From DATEPR01 sp036503065 (GTDB lineage Bacteria > Actinomycetota > Actinomycetes > Mycobacteriales > Pseudonocardiaceae): a DNA stretch of 13,860 bases. The notes under the pieces were generated by a model. It saw only the letters and a list, made by a program, of their open reading frames with translations. It did not search any database and was not told the origin of the DNA. Positions 1 to 7,507 of this stretch are shown one piece after another. The position numbers were made by a program, and so were the translations under genes. The stretch lies in the NCBI GenBank assembly GCA_036503065.1, contig DASXXM010000680.1:1-13860 (forward strand). Reading direction: 5' to 3'. How positions within the stretch are numbered: position 1 is the stretch's first letter; every line of letters starts with the position of its first letter.

Positions 1-231
1 CTCGCGCAGCCGCGCGGACAGTGCCTGCCGGCCCGGCTCACCGCCGAGTTCCGGTCGGGCACGGGTCGGGTCCACCACGTCGTAGCCGTGCGTCGAGCCG
101 GGGACGGCGTCCAGCATCGGCGATGCGTACACCGCGCCGACCCCCAACCGGTGCAGGTAGTCGGCCAGGTCCGCGGCGGCGGCGAAATCGAATTCTGGGC
201 GTAGCTGCAAACGGTAGGTCGAGCTGGGCAC
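1..231 (-). CDS. treY: Maltooligosyl trehalose synthase TreY, N-terminal fragment (5' part only)
   Basis: TreY (GH13, EC 5.4.99.15) isomerises the reducing-end alpha-1,4 bond of a maltooligosaccharide to an alpha,alpha-1,1 bond, giving maltooligosyl-trehalose in the cytoplasm. TreZ then releases trehalose. The 77 visible codons read VPSSTYRLQLRPEFDF at the start, then a segment with YLHRLGVGAVYASP and GSTHGYDVVDP. These are the standard N-terminal landmarks of TreY: the STYRLQL opening, the first beta-alpha unit and the GSxHGYDV motif. The catalytic region is outside the window. The start is GTG at 231-229, directly after the glgX stop (TGA 234-232) with no gap. A GGAGG Shine-Dalgarno sits 5 bases upstream, inside the glgX end, so the two genes are almost certainly co-transcribed and translationally coupled. 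The frame is open to base 1, so the truncation is only the window edge. Confidence 0.93.
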   Translation of the reverse strand, partial: MPSSTYRLQLRPEFDFAAAADLADYLHRLGVGAVYASPMLDAVPGSTHGYDVVDPTRARPELGGEPGRQALSARLRE

Positions 232-2376
232 TCACGCCTCCACGGGCTCCACTCGTTCGAGAACCATCAGCGAGCGCGCGGTGACCAGCAATGGGCCACC
301 CGCCGTAATCTCGCGCACATCGCTGTCCTTTGCTGCGGTCTCGCCGACCACCTCGCCGGTCGCGGTGTCCACGACAACCCGCCAGCCATCACCATAGTCC
401 TGGTCGGGCAATGTCATGTCGATGTCCTCGTAATGAGCGTTGAATGCCATCAGGAACGAGTCGTCCTGCACGCGCATGCCGCGCTGGTCCAGGTCGGGAA
501 TGCCGTCGCCGTTGAGGAAGACCATTATCGCCCGGCCGAACCCGTCATTCCAGTTCTGCCCGGTCATCTTCTCGCCGGACGGGGTGAACCAGGCGATGTC
601 GCCCAATTCGTCCTCGTGGCTGACCGGCGTGCCGTTGAAGAACCGGCGACGGCGGAACACCGGGTGTGCCTTGCGGAACCGGGTCAGCGCGGCGGTGAAC
701 TCCAGCAGCCGCCGGTCCTCCTTCGAGGCCGACCAGTCCATCCAGGACACCACGTTGTCCTGGCAGTATGCGTTGTTGTTGCCCCGCTGCGTGCGGCCGA
801 GTTCGTCGCCGTGCAGCAGCATCGGGACGCCCTGCGACAGCAGCAGGGTGGCCAGCAGGTTACGCCGCTGGCGCGCCCGCAGCGTGTTGATCACCGGGTC
901 CTCGGTCGGTCCCTCGACACCGCAGTTCCAGGACCGGTTGTCGTCCGCGCCGTCCTGGCCGTCCTCGCCGTTGGCCTGGTTGTGCTTGCTGTTGTAGGAC
1001 ACCAGGTCGCTGAGGGTGAAGCCGTCGTGCGCGGTGACGAAGTTGACCGACGCGTACGGGCGCCTGCCGTCGTGGTGGTACAGATCGGACGAACCGGTGA
1101 TCCGCGACGCGAACTCGCCGAGCGTCGCGGGCTGGCCCCGCCAGAAGTCGCGCACGGTGTCCCGGAACTTGCCGTTCCACTCCGTCCACAGTGGAGGGAA
1201 GTTGCCCACCTGGTAGCCGCCGGGGCCGACGTCCCACGGCTCCGCGATCAGCTTGACCTGGCTCACCACCGGGTCCTGCTGGACCAGGTCGAAGAACGTG
1301 GCCAGCCGGTCCACGTCGTAGAACTCACGGGCGAGCGCGGCGGCCAGGTCGAAGCGGAAGCCGTCGACGTGCATCTCCGTCACCCAGTAGCGCAGCGAAT
1401 CCATGATCAGCTGGAGGGTGTGCGGGCTGCGCACGTTCATCGAGTTGCCGGTGCCGGTGTAGTCCACGTAGTACCTCGGGTCGGTCTCGACCAGTCGGTA
1501 GTACGCCTCGTTGTCGATGCCGCGCATGGACAGCGTCGGCCCCAGGTGGTTGCCCTCCGCGGTGTGGTTGTAGACGACGTCGAGAATGACCTCGATGTTC
1601 GCGTCGTGCAGGGCACGCACCATGCCCTTGAACTCCTGGACCTGGCCTGCCTGCACCGAGATCGCCGAATAGGTGTCCTGCGGCGCGAAGTACCCGATCG
1701 TGTTGTATCCCCAGTAGTTACGCAGGCCGCGCTCTGCCAGGCGATGGTCGGTGACGAACTGGTGCACCGGCATCAGTTCGATGGCGGTCACGCCCAGTTC
1801 CTTCAGGTGCTCGACGATCACCGGGTGCGCCAGGCCCGCGTAGGTGCCGCGCATTCCCTCCGGCACCTCGGGATGGCTGATCGTCAGGCCCCTGACGTGC
1901 GCCTCGTAGATCACCGTCTCGTTGTAGGGCGTTCTGGGCGGGCGGTCGTTGGCCCAGTCGAAGAACGGGCTCACCACGATCGAGAACGGCACGAACTCGG
2001 CCGAGTCGTCGTCGTTGCGCTCGCTCGGCGCGCCGAAGTTGTAGCCGAACAGCGACTGGTCCCAGCGCACGCCACGGGAGATCGCCTTGGCGTACGGGTC
2101 GATCAGCAGCTTGTTCGGGTTGCAGCGCTGGCCTTTCGCCGGATCGTACGGTCCGTGCACGCGGTACCCGTAGCGCTGGCCGGGGCCGACGCCGAGCAGG
2201 TAGCCGTGGTGCACGAAACCGTCCATTTCGGGCAGCCGCTCACGCTTCTCGTTGCCGTCCTCGTCCACGAGGCACAGTTCGACGTAGTCGGCGACTTCGG
2301 AAAACAGGGCGAAATTGGTGCCGACGCCGTCGTAGGTGGCGCCCAACGGATACGGCGCTCCCGGCCATGGCGGCAC
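232..2376 (-). CDS. glgX: Glycogen debranching enzyme GlgX/TreX (GH13 isoamylase type)
   Basis: This enzyme hydrolyses alpha-1,6 branch points of glycogen or limit dextrin in the cytoplasm, releasing linear maltooligosaccharides. The 714 residues match the usual length of actinobacterial GlgX/TreX. Residues about 1-110 form the CBM48-like N-terminal domain (YPLGATYDGVGTNFALFSE; NPNKLLIDPYAKAISG-like segment). The GH13 barrel follows with all four conserved regions: DVVYNH at 266-271; GFRFD at 339-343 with nucleophile D343; IAEPWD with acid/base E379; and FVTAHDG at 446-452 with transition-state stabiliser D451. A small C-terminal beta domain ends the protein. The start is GTG (2376-2374), chosen because GAGGAG lies 5 bases upstream. 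The gene follows malQ after a 72-bp gap and abuts treY. This order is the actinobacterial treX-treY arrangement, so the main role here is probably to supply linear glucan for trehalose synthesis. The symbols glgX and treX are both used for this family. Confidence 0.95.
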   Translation of the reverse strand: MPPWPGAPYPLGATYDGVGTNFALFSEVADYVELCLVDEDGNEKRERLPEMDGFVHHGYLLGVGPGQRYGYRVHGPYDPAKGQRCNPNKLLIDPYAKAISRGVRWDQSLFGYNFGAPSERNDDDSAEFVPFSIVVSPFFDWANDRPPRTPYNETVIYEAHVRGLTISHPEVPEGMRGTYAGLAHPVIVEHLKELGVTAIELMPVHQFVTDHRLAERGLRNYWGYNTIGYFAPQDTYSAISVQAGQVQEFKGMVRALHDANIEVILDVVYNHTAEGNHLGPTLSMRGIDNEAYYRLVETDPRYYVDYTGTGNSMNVRSPHTLQLIMDSLRYWVTEMHVDGFRFDLAAALAREFYDVDRLATFFDLVQQDPVVSQVKLIAEPWDVGPGGYQVGNFPPLWTEWNGKFRDTVRDFWRGQPATLGEFASRITGSSDLYHHDGRRPYASVNFVTAHDGFTLSDLVSYNSKHNQANGEDGQDGADDNRSWNCGVEGPTEDPVINTLRARQRRNLLATLLLSQGVPMLLHGDELGRTQRGNNNAYCQDNVVSWMDWSASKEDRRLLEFTAALTRFRKAHPVFRRRRFFNGTPVSHEDELGDIAWFTPSGEKMTGQNWNDGFGRAIMVFLNGDGIPDLDQRGMRVQDDSFLMAFNAHYEDIDMTLPDQDYGDGWRVVVDTATGEVVGETAAKDSDVREITAGGPLLVTARSLMVLERVEPVEA

Positions 2377-2428
2377 GTGTACTCCTCGGGCGGTTGCTCG
2401 GCCGCCCCGGACCGGCGACGGCGTGAGC

Positions 2429-2445
2429 CACCAAACTTAGTGGTG
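2429..2445. promoter_or_regulatory. Small inverted repeat in the malQ-glgX gap
   Basis: CACCA-aacttag-TGGTG forms a 5-bp inverted repeat around a 7-base AT-rich centre, lying 3 bases past the malQ stop and about 50 bases before glgX. AT-rich DNA is rare in this window, so the site stands out. It could be an operator or a weak stem-loop. No clear -35/-10 pair for glgX was seen, so read-through from malQ is likely. Confidence 0.22.
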
Positions 2446-2448
2446 CGC

Positions 2449-4443
2449 CTACCGCCCTGCACCGTGACGTGCCTCGCCGCTCCCGTCGGCGTGTCGCGCG
2501 ACCGGCGGACGGGCCGCCCGCAACGGCGCCACCACGGCCCGGACGCGCTGATCCGCGAAGAACTCGGCCACCGTGACCGGAAGGCGAATCCGCCAGTTCG
2601 GATACTCGTCCAGCGTGCCGGGCAGGTTGGGCTGCCGGATCACGCCCAGCACGTCCGGCAACGACGTCAGCACCAGTCGTGACCCGGCGGACGCCAGCAG
2701 CGCGTGCAGGGCGACCACGAGGTCGTCGGTGGGTATCCCGTCCTTGTGCAGCAGTGCCACCACGGCGTCCCGGTCGGCCGCGGCCGTGGCGTACTCCTGC
2801 TCCGCGGAGTCGTCCAGCAGGCCCAGTTCCGCGCGCAACCGGACGTGCTCGGCGGCCAGCCAGCCGGACACCGTCGGCAGGTCGTGCGTTGAGATGCTGG
2901 CCATCGCCTCGCGCGCCCACTTCGGCGGCGAGACGAACGGGTCGTCCGGCAGGTCGTAGTCACGCTGGAACCACAAGACCGCCGAGCTGAGCAGCCCACG
3001 CTGGTGCATCGTCTTGGTGACCACGGGTTCCACCGTGCCGAGATCCTCGCCGACCACGATCGCGTTCGCCCGGTGCGCCTCCAGCGTCAGCACGCCGAGC
3101 ATCGCGTCGGCGTCGTAGTGCACGTAGGTGCCCTTCTTGGGCGGGAAGCCTGGTGGGATCCACCACAGCCGCCACAGTCCGGCCACGTGGTCGATCCGGA
3201 TGCCGTCGGCGTGTTCGAGCACGCCGCGCAGCATGTCCCGGAACGGGGCGTAGCCGAGCTCGGCCAGCCGGTCGGGCCGCCACGGCGGCAGGTTCCAGTC
3301 CTGGCCGAGCTGGTTGAAGTCGTCCGGCGGGGCGCCGACCCGGACACCGGACGCGAACGCGTGCCGCAGCGCCCAGGTGTCCGCGCCGCCGGGGTGCACG
3401 CCCACCGGGAGGTCGTGCACGATGCCGACGGCCATGCCGGCGTCCCGCACGGCGCGCCGGGCGGTGGCCAACTGGTCGTGGCACAGGTGCTGCAGCCAGG
3501 CGTAGAAGGCGATCTGCTGGGCCAGGTCCACCCGAGCCGCCGCGACCTCGGCGCTGTTGGGGTCCTGGAGTGCGGCCGGCCAGGTCCGCCAGTCCGCGCC
3601 GTGCAGTTCTTCCAGGGCGCAGAACGTGGCGAAGTCGCGCAGCGCCGGGTCGTCGGCCAGGTCCACCGGCCCCGGGTCGTAGGGCCGCAGCAGTCGCAGG
3701 GCGGCCAGCTTGGCGTCCCACACCGCGTCGTAGTCGACCAGGTCGCCCGCGTCGTCCGGCCGCAGCGCGAGCACCTCGGCGCGGGTCCGTTCGTCGGCCC
3801 GCTCGAACGCGGAGGTCGCGGTCACGCTGAGGTAGATCGGGTTCACGAAACGCCTGCTGATCGGCGAGTACGGCGACCGCTGGATGGGATGGGCCAGGCC
3901 GATCGCCTGCACCGGATTGACCAGCAGCACACCGGTGCCCAGCTCCGTCGCGGAGCGGCCGGCCAGCTCGGCCAGGTCGGCGAAGTCACCCATGGCCCAC
4001 GAACCCGCCGACCGCAGCCCGTACAGCTGGAGCATCCAGCCCCAGGCGGGCGGCACGGCCGGCATCCGGTCGGGCACGACGATGAGCACCACGTCCTGGT
4101 CGGCGGTGACCAGTCGGTGCCAGCCCAGCGGCAGGTCGTCCGGCACGGCGGTCTTGGCCGTCCGCTCGGTGCCGTCCTCCAGCCGGATCACGGCCGGACC
4201 GGACAGCTGGTATCCGGTGCCGACCCGCAGGACCAGTGTCGGTGGCAACGCGGCGCCACCGGAGCGTGCCCGGACGGCCGCCAACTCACGGCGGACCGAC
4301 GCGGGCGTCGTGGCGTCGACTTCGAACTGGGCCAGCACCGCGACGACGACGTCGTCGTCCACCACGACCTCGCGGTGGTCGGCGTCCTCGTACCGGATGG
4401 CCACGCCGTACGCGTCGGCGAGCGCGTTGAGATCACGGTCCAC
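2449..4443 (-). CDS. malQ: 4-alpha-glucanotransferase (amylomaltase, GH77)
   Basis: MalQ transfers alpha-1,4-glucan segments between maltooligosaccharides (disproportionation, EC 2.4.1.25), lengthening short maltodextrins and releasing glucose in the cytoplasm. The product has 664 residues. An N-terminal accessory beta-domain region (about 1-130) precedes the GH77 barrel, as is usual for actinobacterial MalQ. The GH77 residues are visible: GIRIDH at 414-419 with nucleophile D418, VVGEDLG with acid/base E466, STHDLPT with D521, and the substrate-loop segment APPDDFNQLGQDW at 371-383. The GTG start at 4443-4441 is chosen by family fit (VDRDLNALADAYGV). The frame is open upstream but offers no ATG, GTG or TTG over the next 20 or so codons. 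The Shine-Dalgarno is weak: GGGGAA lies about 15 bases away. Only 64 bp separate it from the MBL gene, but a hairpin at the MBL end suggests a separate transcript. Confidence 0.94.
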   Translation of the reverse strand: MDRDLNALADAYGVAIRYEDADHREVVVDDDVVVAVLAQFEVDATTPASVRRELAAVRARSGGAALPPTLVLRVGTGYQLSGPAVIRLEDGTERTAKTAVPDDLPLGWHRLVTADQDVVLIVVPDRMPAVPPAWGWMLQLYGLRSAGSWAMGDFADLAELAGRSATELGTGVLLVNPVQAIGLAHPIQRSPYSPISRRFVNPIYLSVTATSAFERADERTRAEVLALRPDDAGDLVDYDAVWDAKLAALRLLRPYDPGPVDLADDPALRDFATFCALEELHGADWRTWPAALQDPNSAEVAAARVDLAQQIAFYAWLQHLCHDQLATARRAVRDAGMAVGIVHDLPVGVHPGGADTWALRHAFASGVRVGAPPDDFNQLGQDWNLPPWRPDRLAELGYAPFRDMLRGVLEHADGIRIDHVAGLWRLWWIPPGFPPKKGTYVHYDADAMLGVLTLEAHRANAIVVGEDLGTVEPVVTKTMHQRGLLSSAVLWFQRDYDLPDDPFVSPPKWAREAMASISTHDLPTVSGWLAAEHVRLRAELGLLDDSAEQEYATAAADRDAVVALLHKDGIPTDDLVVALHALLASAGSRLVLTSLPDVLGVIRQPNLPGTLDEYPNWRIRLPVTVAEFFADQRVRAVVAPLRAARPPVARHADGSGEARHGAGR

Positions 4444-4503
4444 GGCATGAGCATGGAGTTCCCCGGCGGCCGGCGCCAGATCGACATCACGAAGCGCGAA
4501 AGA

Positions 4504-4520
4504 CTGCCTAGGCGAGGCAG
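4504..4520 (-). terminator. Hairpin with T-rich tail overlapping the MBL-fold gene stop
   Basis: On the minus strand CTGCCT-cgcct-AGGCAG makes a perfect 6-bp stem with a 5-base loop, followed at once by TCTTTCG. The stem includes the last codons and the TAG stop of the MBL gene. With one bulged base it extends by GA/TC. This is a plausible short intrinsic terminator that would separate the FAH-MBL transcript from malQ. The stem is short, so partial read-through is possible. Confidence 0.5.
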
Positions 4521-5446
4521 GTCAGCGGCTTGCCGCCGTTGAAGGCGACCATATCCGCCAGCGCGGCGGCGACGTCGATGGGGGCGCCGGGTGCGGCGCC
4601 GTCCAGTTCGGCGTATGCCCGGTGCAGGTTGCCGACCAGCCGTTCCGGGTCGAGCAGGTCCGCGTACGGGCCGGCGCCGAACTCACGGGCGGCCGCCAGC
4701 GGCCGTAGGCCGGTGGCGTGTGCCTGCGCGGCGACTGTCTGCACGTATCTCAGGTAGCCAAGGACGTCGTCGACCACCTCGGGGCCGCAGACCGGGCCGT
4801 GACCGGGCACGATGGTCCGGGCGCCGAGCGGCTTGATCCGCTCCTCGAGTACCGCGATCGCGCCGCTGATCGAGCCGACCAGGAGGAACGGTGTGCCGCC
4901 GTTGAACACCAGGTCACCCGCGATCAGCACGCTCCGGTCGGGAATCCAGACGTACGAGTCGTTCGTGGTGTGCGCCGGTCGGCCCGCGTAGGTCACCTGG
5001 CAGGCGAGATCGTCGCAGTGCACGGTGATCCCGTCGGCATAGGTGAGGAACGGGGGTTCCAGGCGCACGTCGCCCCAGTCGGTCTCGGTCCAGACCGGCG
5101 CGGACCGGGGTGGTCCGAAGGCCAGGATCTCGGCGCGGACGTTGTCATGGGCGATGATCGCGGCGGTGTCGAAGAGGTAGTTGCCGAAGGTGTGGTCGCC
5201 GTGGTGGTGGGTGTTGATCAGCGCGCGCACCGGTTGCGGGGTGATCGCGGCGATGGCGTCGAGGTAGTCGCGGGTGCGGCGGCGCGTGGCGCAGGCATCG
5301 ATGCTGACCACGCCCTGGCTGCCGACCAGGAACGCGGTGTTGTTGATCCACCAGCTGCCGTCCGGCTGGATGTAGGCGAAGATGCCGGCACTGACCTCGA
5401 CCGCTTCGCCCGGCGGCAGCGGCCCGTCCGGATGTCCTGAGCTCAT
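4508..5446 (-). CDS. Metallo-beta-lactamase-fold hydrolase
   Basis: This is a 312-residue MBL-fold protein with an apparently complete dinuclear metal site: HxHxDH as H80, H82, D84, H85 (NTHHHGDHTFGN), then H159 (GRPAHT), D178 (IAGDLVF) and H216 (VPGHGP). The early VVSIDAC strand and the PAHTTNDSYVW segment fit the hydrolase branch of the superfamily. There is no signal peptide, so it should be cytoplasmic. The substrate cannot be read from sequence. MBL proteins include thioesterases, lactonases, glyoxalase II and cyclases. The gene begins (ATG 5446-5444) only 6 bp after the FAH-family stop, with GGAAGG about 11 bases upstream inside that gene, so the two proteins are probably made together. 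The inference is that the pair acts in sequence on one organic-acid or ring-derived metabolite. A hairpin overlaps the stop codon. The family assignment is firm and the substrate is unknown. Confidence 0.9.
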   Translation of the reverse strand: MSSGHPDGPLPPGEAVEVSAGIFAYIQPDGSWWINNTAFLVGSQGVVSIDACATRRRTRDYLDAIAAITPQPVRALINTHHHGDHTFGNYLFDTAAIIAHDNVRAEILAFGPPRSAPVWTETDWGDVRLEPPFLTYADGITVHCDDLACQVTYAGRPAHTTNDSYVWIPDRSVLIAGDLVFNGGTPFLLVGSISGAIAVLEERIKPLGARTIVPGHGPVCGPEVVDDVLGYLRYVQTVAAQAHATGLRPLAAAREFGAGPYADLLDPERLVGNLHRAYAELDGAAPGAPIDVAAALADMVAFNGGKPLTCLA

Positions 5447-5452
5447 CGCCGG

Positions 5453-6385
5453 TCACGCCTTCCGCAGCGGGATGGGGTCGGCGGCGGCGCGGATGGTGGC
5501 CTCGATGGCACCGAGCTCGTCGGCTTCCAGGCGCACCTTGTCCCCCGCCGCCAGGTAAGGATAGGCATCGTCGCCGTGCACCCTGGACAGTTCCAGGATG
5601 CAGCCGGTGCCCACGGTGCCGCTGCCGACGATGTCGCCGGGCACCAGCCGGGTGCCCCTGGACGCGTAGGCGAGCATCTGACCGAACGACCAGTACAGGT
5701 CGCCGAGGTTCCCGCTGCTGTACAGCTCGCCGTTGCGAAATGCCCGCATGCCGATGTCGTAGGCCGTGCCGCGGCGGCGGTCGGCCAGTTCGTCGGGGGT
5801 GACCAGGAACGGGCCGAAACTGGTGGCGGAGTCCTTGCCCTTGACCGGTCCGAGCAGCTGGCGCATTTCCCTGGCCTGCAGATCGCGGGCACTCCAGTCG
5901 CACATCAGCAGGTAGCCCGCGATGTGGTCGGCCGCGGTGTCCGGGTCGAGATCCGCGCCGCCGGTACCGACCACCGCCGCGATCTCCAGCTCGTAGTCGA
6001 AGGCGGCGCTGCCGGGTGAGATCCGGACGTCGGCCGTTGGCGCGTGCACCGCGGCCGGATTGCTGAAGTAGAAGACCGGCAGTTCGTACCAGTCCGGGTT
6101 CATCGTCTGGCCGAGCGCGGCGGCGGAGGTCCGCACGTGCGCCTCGAACGCCATGAAGTCGCGAATGGACGGTGGCGTGGGTATCGGCGCGAGCAGCCGC
6201 CCCGAATCCAGCGCCACGACCTCGGCGCTCGCGCGCCGGGCACGGTCGGCGGCCGCCGCCAGACCGCCCGGCGCGGTGAGCAGGTCGACCAGTTGCCGGT
6301 CACCGGGCAGCAGGTGGATCCCGTCGTCCACCACCAGGCCCGGCTGTGTACCGCCGGCCGCGGAGCGGTAGGTGCACCATTTCAT
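5453..6385 (-). CDS. Fumarylacetoacetate hydrolase (FAH) superfamily protein
   Basis: FAH-superfamily enzymes cleave, decarboxylate or isomerise beta-diketo or oxo acids using a divalent metal, often at the end of aromatic catabolism. Here a small N-terminal domain (about 1-65, with PGLVVDDGIHLL) precedes the catalytic domain. That domain carries FDYELEIA with metal ligands E132 and E134, MCDWSARDLQ with ligand D163, GKDSATSFGP with K184, and VGSGTVGTG at 253-261. The length of 310 residues is normal for two-domain members. ATG at 6385-6383 has an excellent Shine-Dalgarno (GGGAGGAG, 6-7 bases away). The MBL-fold gene follows after 6 bp. A perfect inverted repeat with LysR-box features lies 82 bp upstream, beyond which is the LysR gene. 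This suggests inducible control by that regulator. It could be a fumarylpyruvate- or acylpyruvate-type hydrolase or an isomerase. The specific reaction cannot be decided from sequence. Confidence 0.9.
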   Translation of the reverse strand: MKWCTYRSAAGGTQPGLVVDDGIHLLPGDRQLVDLLTAPGGLAAAADRARRASAEVVALDSGRLLAPIPTPPSIRDFMAFEAHVRTSAAALGQTMNPDWYELPVFYFSNPAAVHAPTADVRISPGSAAFDYELEIAAVVGTGGADLDPDTAADHIAGYLLMCDWSARDLQAREMRQLLGPVKGKDSATSFGPFLVTPDELADRRRGTAYDIGMRAFRNGELYSSGNLGDLYWSFGQMLAYASRGTRLVPGDIVGSGTVGTGCILELSRVHGDDAYPYLAAGDKVRLEADELGAIEATIRAAADPIPLRKA

Positions 6386-6418
6386 CCGAAACTCCTCCCG
6401 GGGGGAACCGTTACCGCG

Positions 6419-6424
6419 AAGTTA
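6419..6424 (-). promoter_or_regulatory. Candidate -10 of the FAH-MBL operon
   Basis: On the minus strand TAACTT (TAnnnT type) lies in the AT-rich patch between lysR and the FAH gene. There is no convincing -35, as is common at activator-dependent promoters. A start near 6412 would place the centre of the inverted repeat 6468-6486 (base 6477) at about -65, the classical position of a LysR-type recognition site. Confidence 0.4.
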
Positions 6425-6467
6425 ATTCTCGGCCGCGCTCCGCGAAAGTGGCTGATTGTGATGGCAC

Positions 6468-6486
6468 GTATCGATCCCATCGATAC
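6468..6486. promoter_or_regulatory. LysR-type operator candidate: perfect 8-3-8 inverted repeat
   Basis: GTATCGAT-CCC-ATCGATAC is a perfect 8-bp inverted repeat with a 3-base spacer. It contains T-N11-A (6471 to 6483) and ATC-N9-GAT (6470-6484), the core patterns reported for LysR-family and NodD-type binding sites. It lies 4 bases past the lysR stop and 82 bases before the FAH start. A related sequence occurs at 7429-7447. Confidence 0.7.
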
Positions 6487-6490
6487 CGCG

Positions 6491-7399
6491 TCAGATTCGT
6501 CTGGCGTGCGCCCGGATTCGGTCCCGCAGCCAGCGGTGGCCCGCGTCCTCGGTGTTGCGCGGATCCCAGTACATGGCCTCGGTGATCGGCGGCAGTTCAA
6601 CTGGTGACTCCAGCAAACGGATCCCCGCCTGCGCGGCGACCTGTCGGCCGAGCCGCTCGTAGAGCAGGGTGATCAGCCGGGTGCCGGCGAGCATGAACGG
6701 GGCCAGCACGAAGGTCTCGGTCGTCACCTCGGTTCTGCGGGGAATCTCCAGGATGTCGAGCTGCGACTCGACCAGCGAGTACGGGACGCCCGCCTGGTAG
6801 GCGAGGTAGGGCAGGGTGCTGAACTGCTGGACGCTGATCGTCTCGCCGACTTCCGGGTTGTCGGCACCGACCGCGCACACATGCCGGTCGGTGAACAGCG
6901 GCTGATGCGGAAAGCGGGCACCGATGCCGGCGGCGATCTCCGTCGGCAGGATCAACAGGTCGGCCCGTCCGGCCCGCAGCTCCGCCAACTGGTTGGGCTG
7001 CGCCGGGGCCAGGTGGATGCGCACCCCCGGCGCTTCAACGGCCAACTCCGCGAACAGCGACCGCATCAGGACGAACAGGACGTAGTCGCTGCCCACGACC
7101 GTGAAGCGGCGTTCGGCCCGAGCAGGCTGGAACGCCGCGCGCACGGACACGATCGACTCGATCGAGGCAAGGCACTCCCGGACCGGATCGACCAGGGAGT
7201 CGGCCAGCGGTGTCGACGCGAGCCCGGCGCCCTGCCGAACCAGCAGCGGGTCGTCGAACAGCCGGCGCAACCGGCCCAGCGCCGCGCTCATCGCCGGCTG
7301 GCCGATCGACAACCGCTTGGCGGCCAGCGTGACGCTCCGTTCGGCGAGCAACGCGTCCAGCGCGACCAACAGATTCAGATCGATCCGGCTCAGTTTCAC
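6491..7399 (-). CDS. LysR-family transcriptional regulator (NodD/NahR-like subgroup)
   Basis: This is a DNA-binding regulator that senses a small molecule. Residues about 3-64 form the winged helix-turn-helix (IDLNLLVALDALLAERSVT, then LSIGQPAMSAALGRLRRLF and DPLLVR). Residues about 93-300 form the periplasmic-binding-like effector domain. The C-terminal MYWDPRNTEDAGHRWLRDRI segment resembles the WHxR...DpaHrWLR signature of the NodD/NahR/LinR subgroup, whose effectors are often aromatic compounds. The product has 302 residues, a normal length. The start is GTG (7399-7397) behind GGAGGAG, 4-5 bases away. The same frame is open far upstream, but that extension is the antisense shadow of the MFS gene. 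It is divergent from the MFS transporter and upstream of the FAH-MBL pair. Two LysR-box candidates flank it, one over its own promoter, which predicts autoregulation. Confidence 0.93.
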   Translation of the reverse strand: MKLSRIDLNLLVALDALLAERSVTLAAKRLSIGQPAMSAALGRLRRLFDDPLLVRQGAGLASTPLADSLVDPVRECLASIESIVSVRAAFQPARAERRFTVVGSDYVLFVLMRSLFAELAVEAPGVRIHLAPAQPNQLAELRAGRADLLILPTEIAAGIGARFPHQPLFTDRHVCAVGADNPEVGETISVQQFSTLPYLAYQAGVPYSLVESQLDILEIPRRTEVTTETFVLAPFMLAGTRLITLLYERLGRQVAAQAGIRLLESPVELPPITEAMYWDPRNTEDAGHRWLRDRIRAHARRI

Positions 7400-7428
7400 G
7401 AGCTCCTCCCCGTCGACCCGGCACTCGC

Positions 7429-7447
7429 ATATTGATGGGAATGATGC
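7429..7447. promoter_or_regulatory. Second LysR-type operator candidate, related to the 6468-6486 site
   Basis: ATATTGATGGGAATGATGC matches the minus-strand reading of the 6468-6486 repeat at 14 of 19 positions, sharing the GATGGGA core. On the minus strand it keeps T-N11-A. Its own dyad symmetry is poor, so it may be a lower-affinity copy. It covers the -10 and spacer of the candidate lysR promoter and lies 115 bp before the MFS start, which suits autorepression plus control of the divergent transporter. Confidence 0.5.
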
Positions 7448-7457
7448 CACCGGGCAA
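7429..7457 (-). promoter_or_regulatory. Candidate lysR promoter
   Basis: On the minus strand TTGCCC (7457-7452) and CAATAT (7434-7429) are separated by exactly 17 bases. This predicts a start near 7422 and a leader of about 23 bases that includes the GGAGGAG ribosome binding site of lysR. The -35 matches TTGACA at 4 of 6 positions. The LysR-box candidate 7429-7447 lies within it. Confidence 0.5.
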
Positions 7458-7464
7458 ACCCGGT
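7449..7464. repeat. Perfect 6-bp inverted repeat in the lysR-MFS gap
   Basis: ACCGGG-caaa-CCCGGT is a perfect 6-bp stem with a 4-base loop, next to the second LysR-box candidate. It overlaps the -35 of the candidate lysR promoter. It may be a second regulator's site or chance in CG-rich DNA. Confidence 0.3.
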
Positions 7465-7478
7465 TCGCCGGATGCGGG

Positions 7479-7507
7479 TTCTCGGTAGCCTGGGCCCGAC
7501 CTACAGT
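7479..7507 (+). promoter_or_regulatory. Candidate promoter of the MFS transporter gene
   Basis: TTCTCG and TACAGT (7502-7507) are 17 bases apart, giving a start near 7514 and a leader of about 47 bases. An alternative -10, TAGCCT at 7486-7491, would start near 7498 and put the LysR-box centre (7438) at about -60. Neither -35 is strong, so the choice is open. Confidence 0.3.

Noticed and set aside
433..2682. A 749-residue plus-strand open frame opposite glgX
   Set aside because: The translation is Val/Arg/His-rich with no domain, typical of a shadow of high-GC third positions. glgX on the other strand has all catalytic motifs.
3004..4542. A 512-residue plus-strand open frame opposite malQ
   Set aside because: It has the same low-complexity composition and no motif, and malQ is unambiguous on the minus strand.
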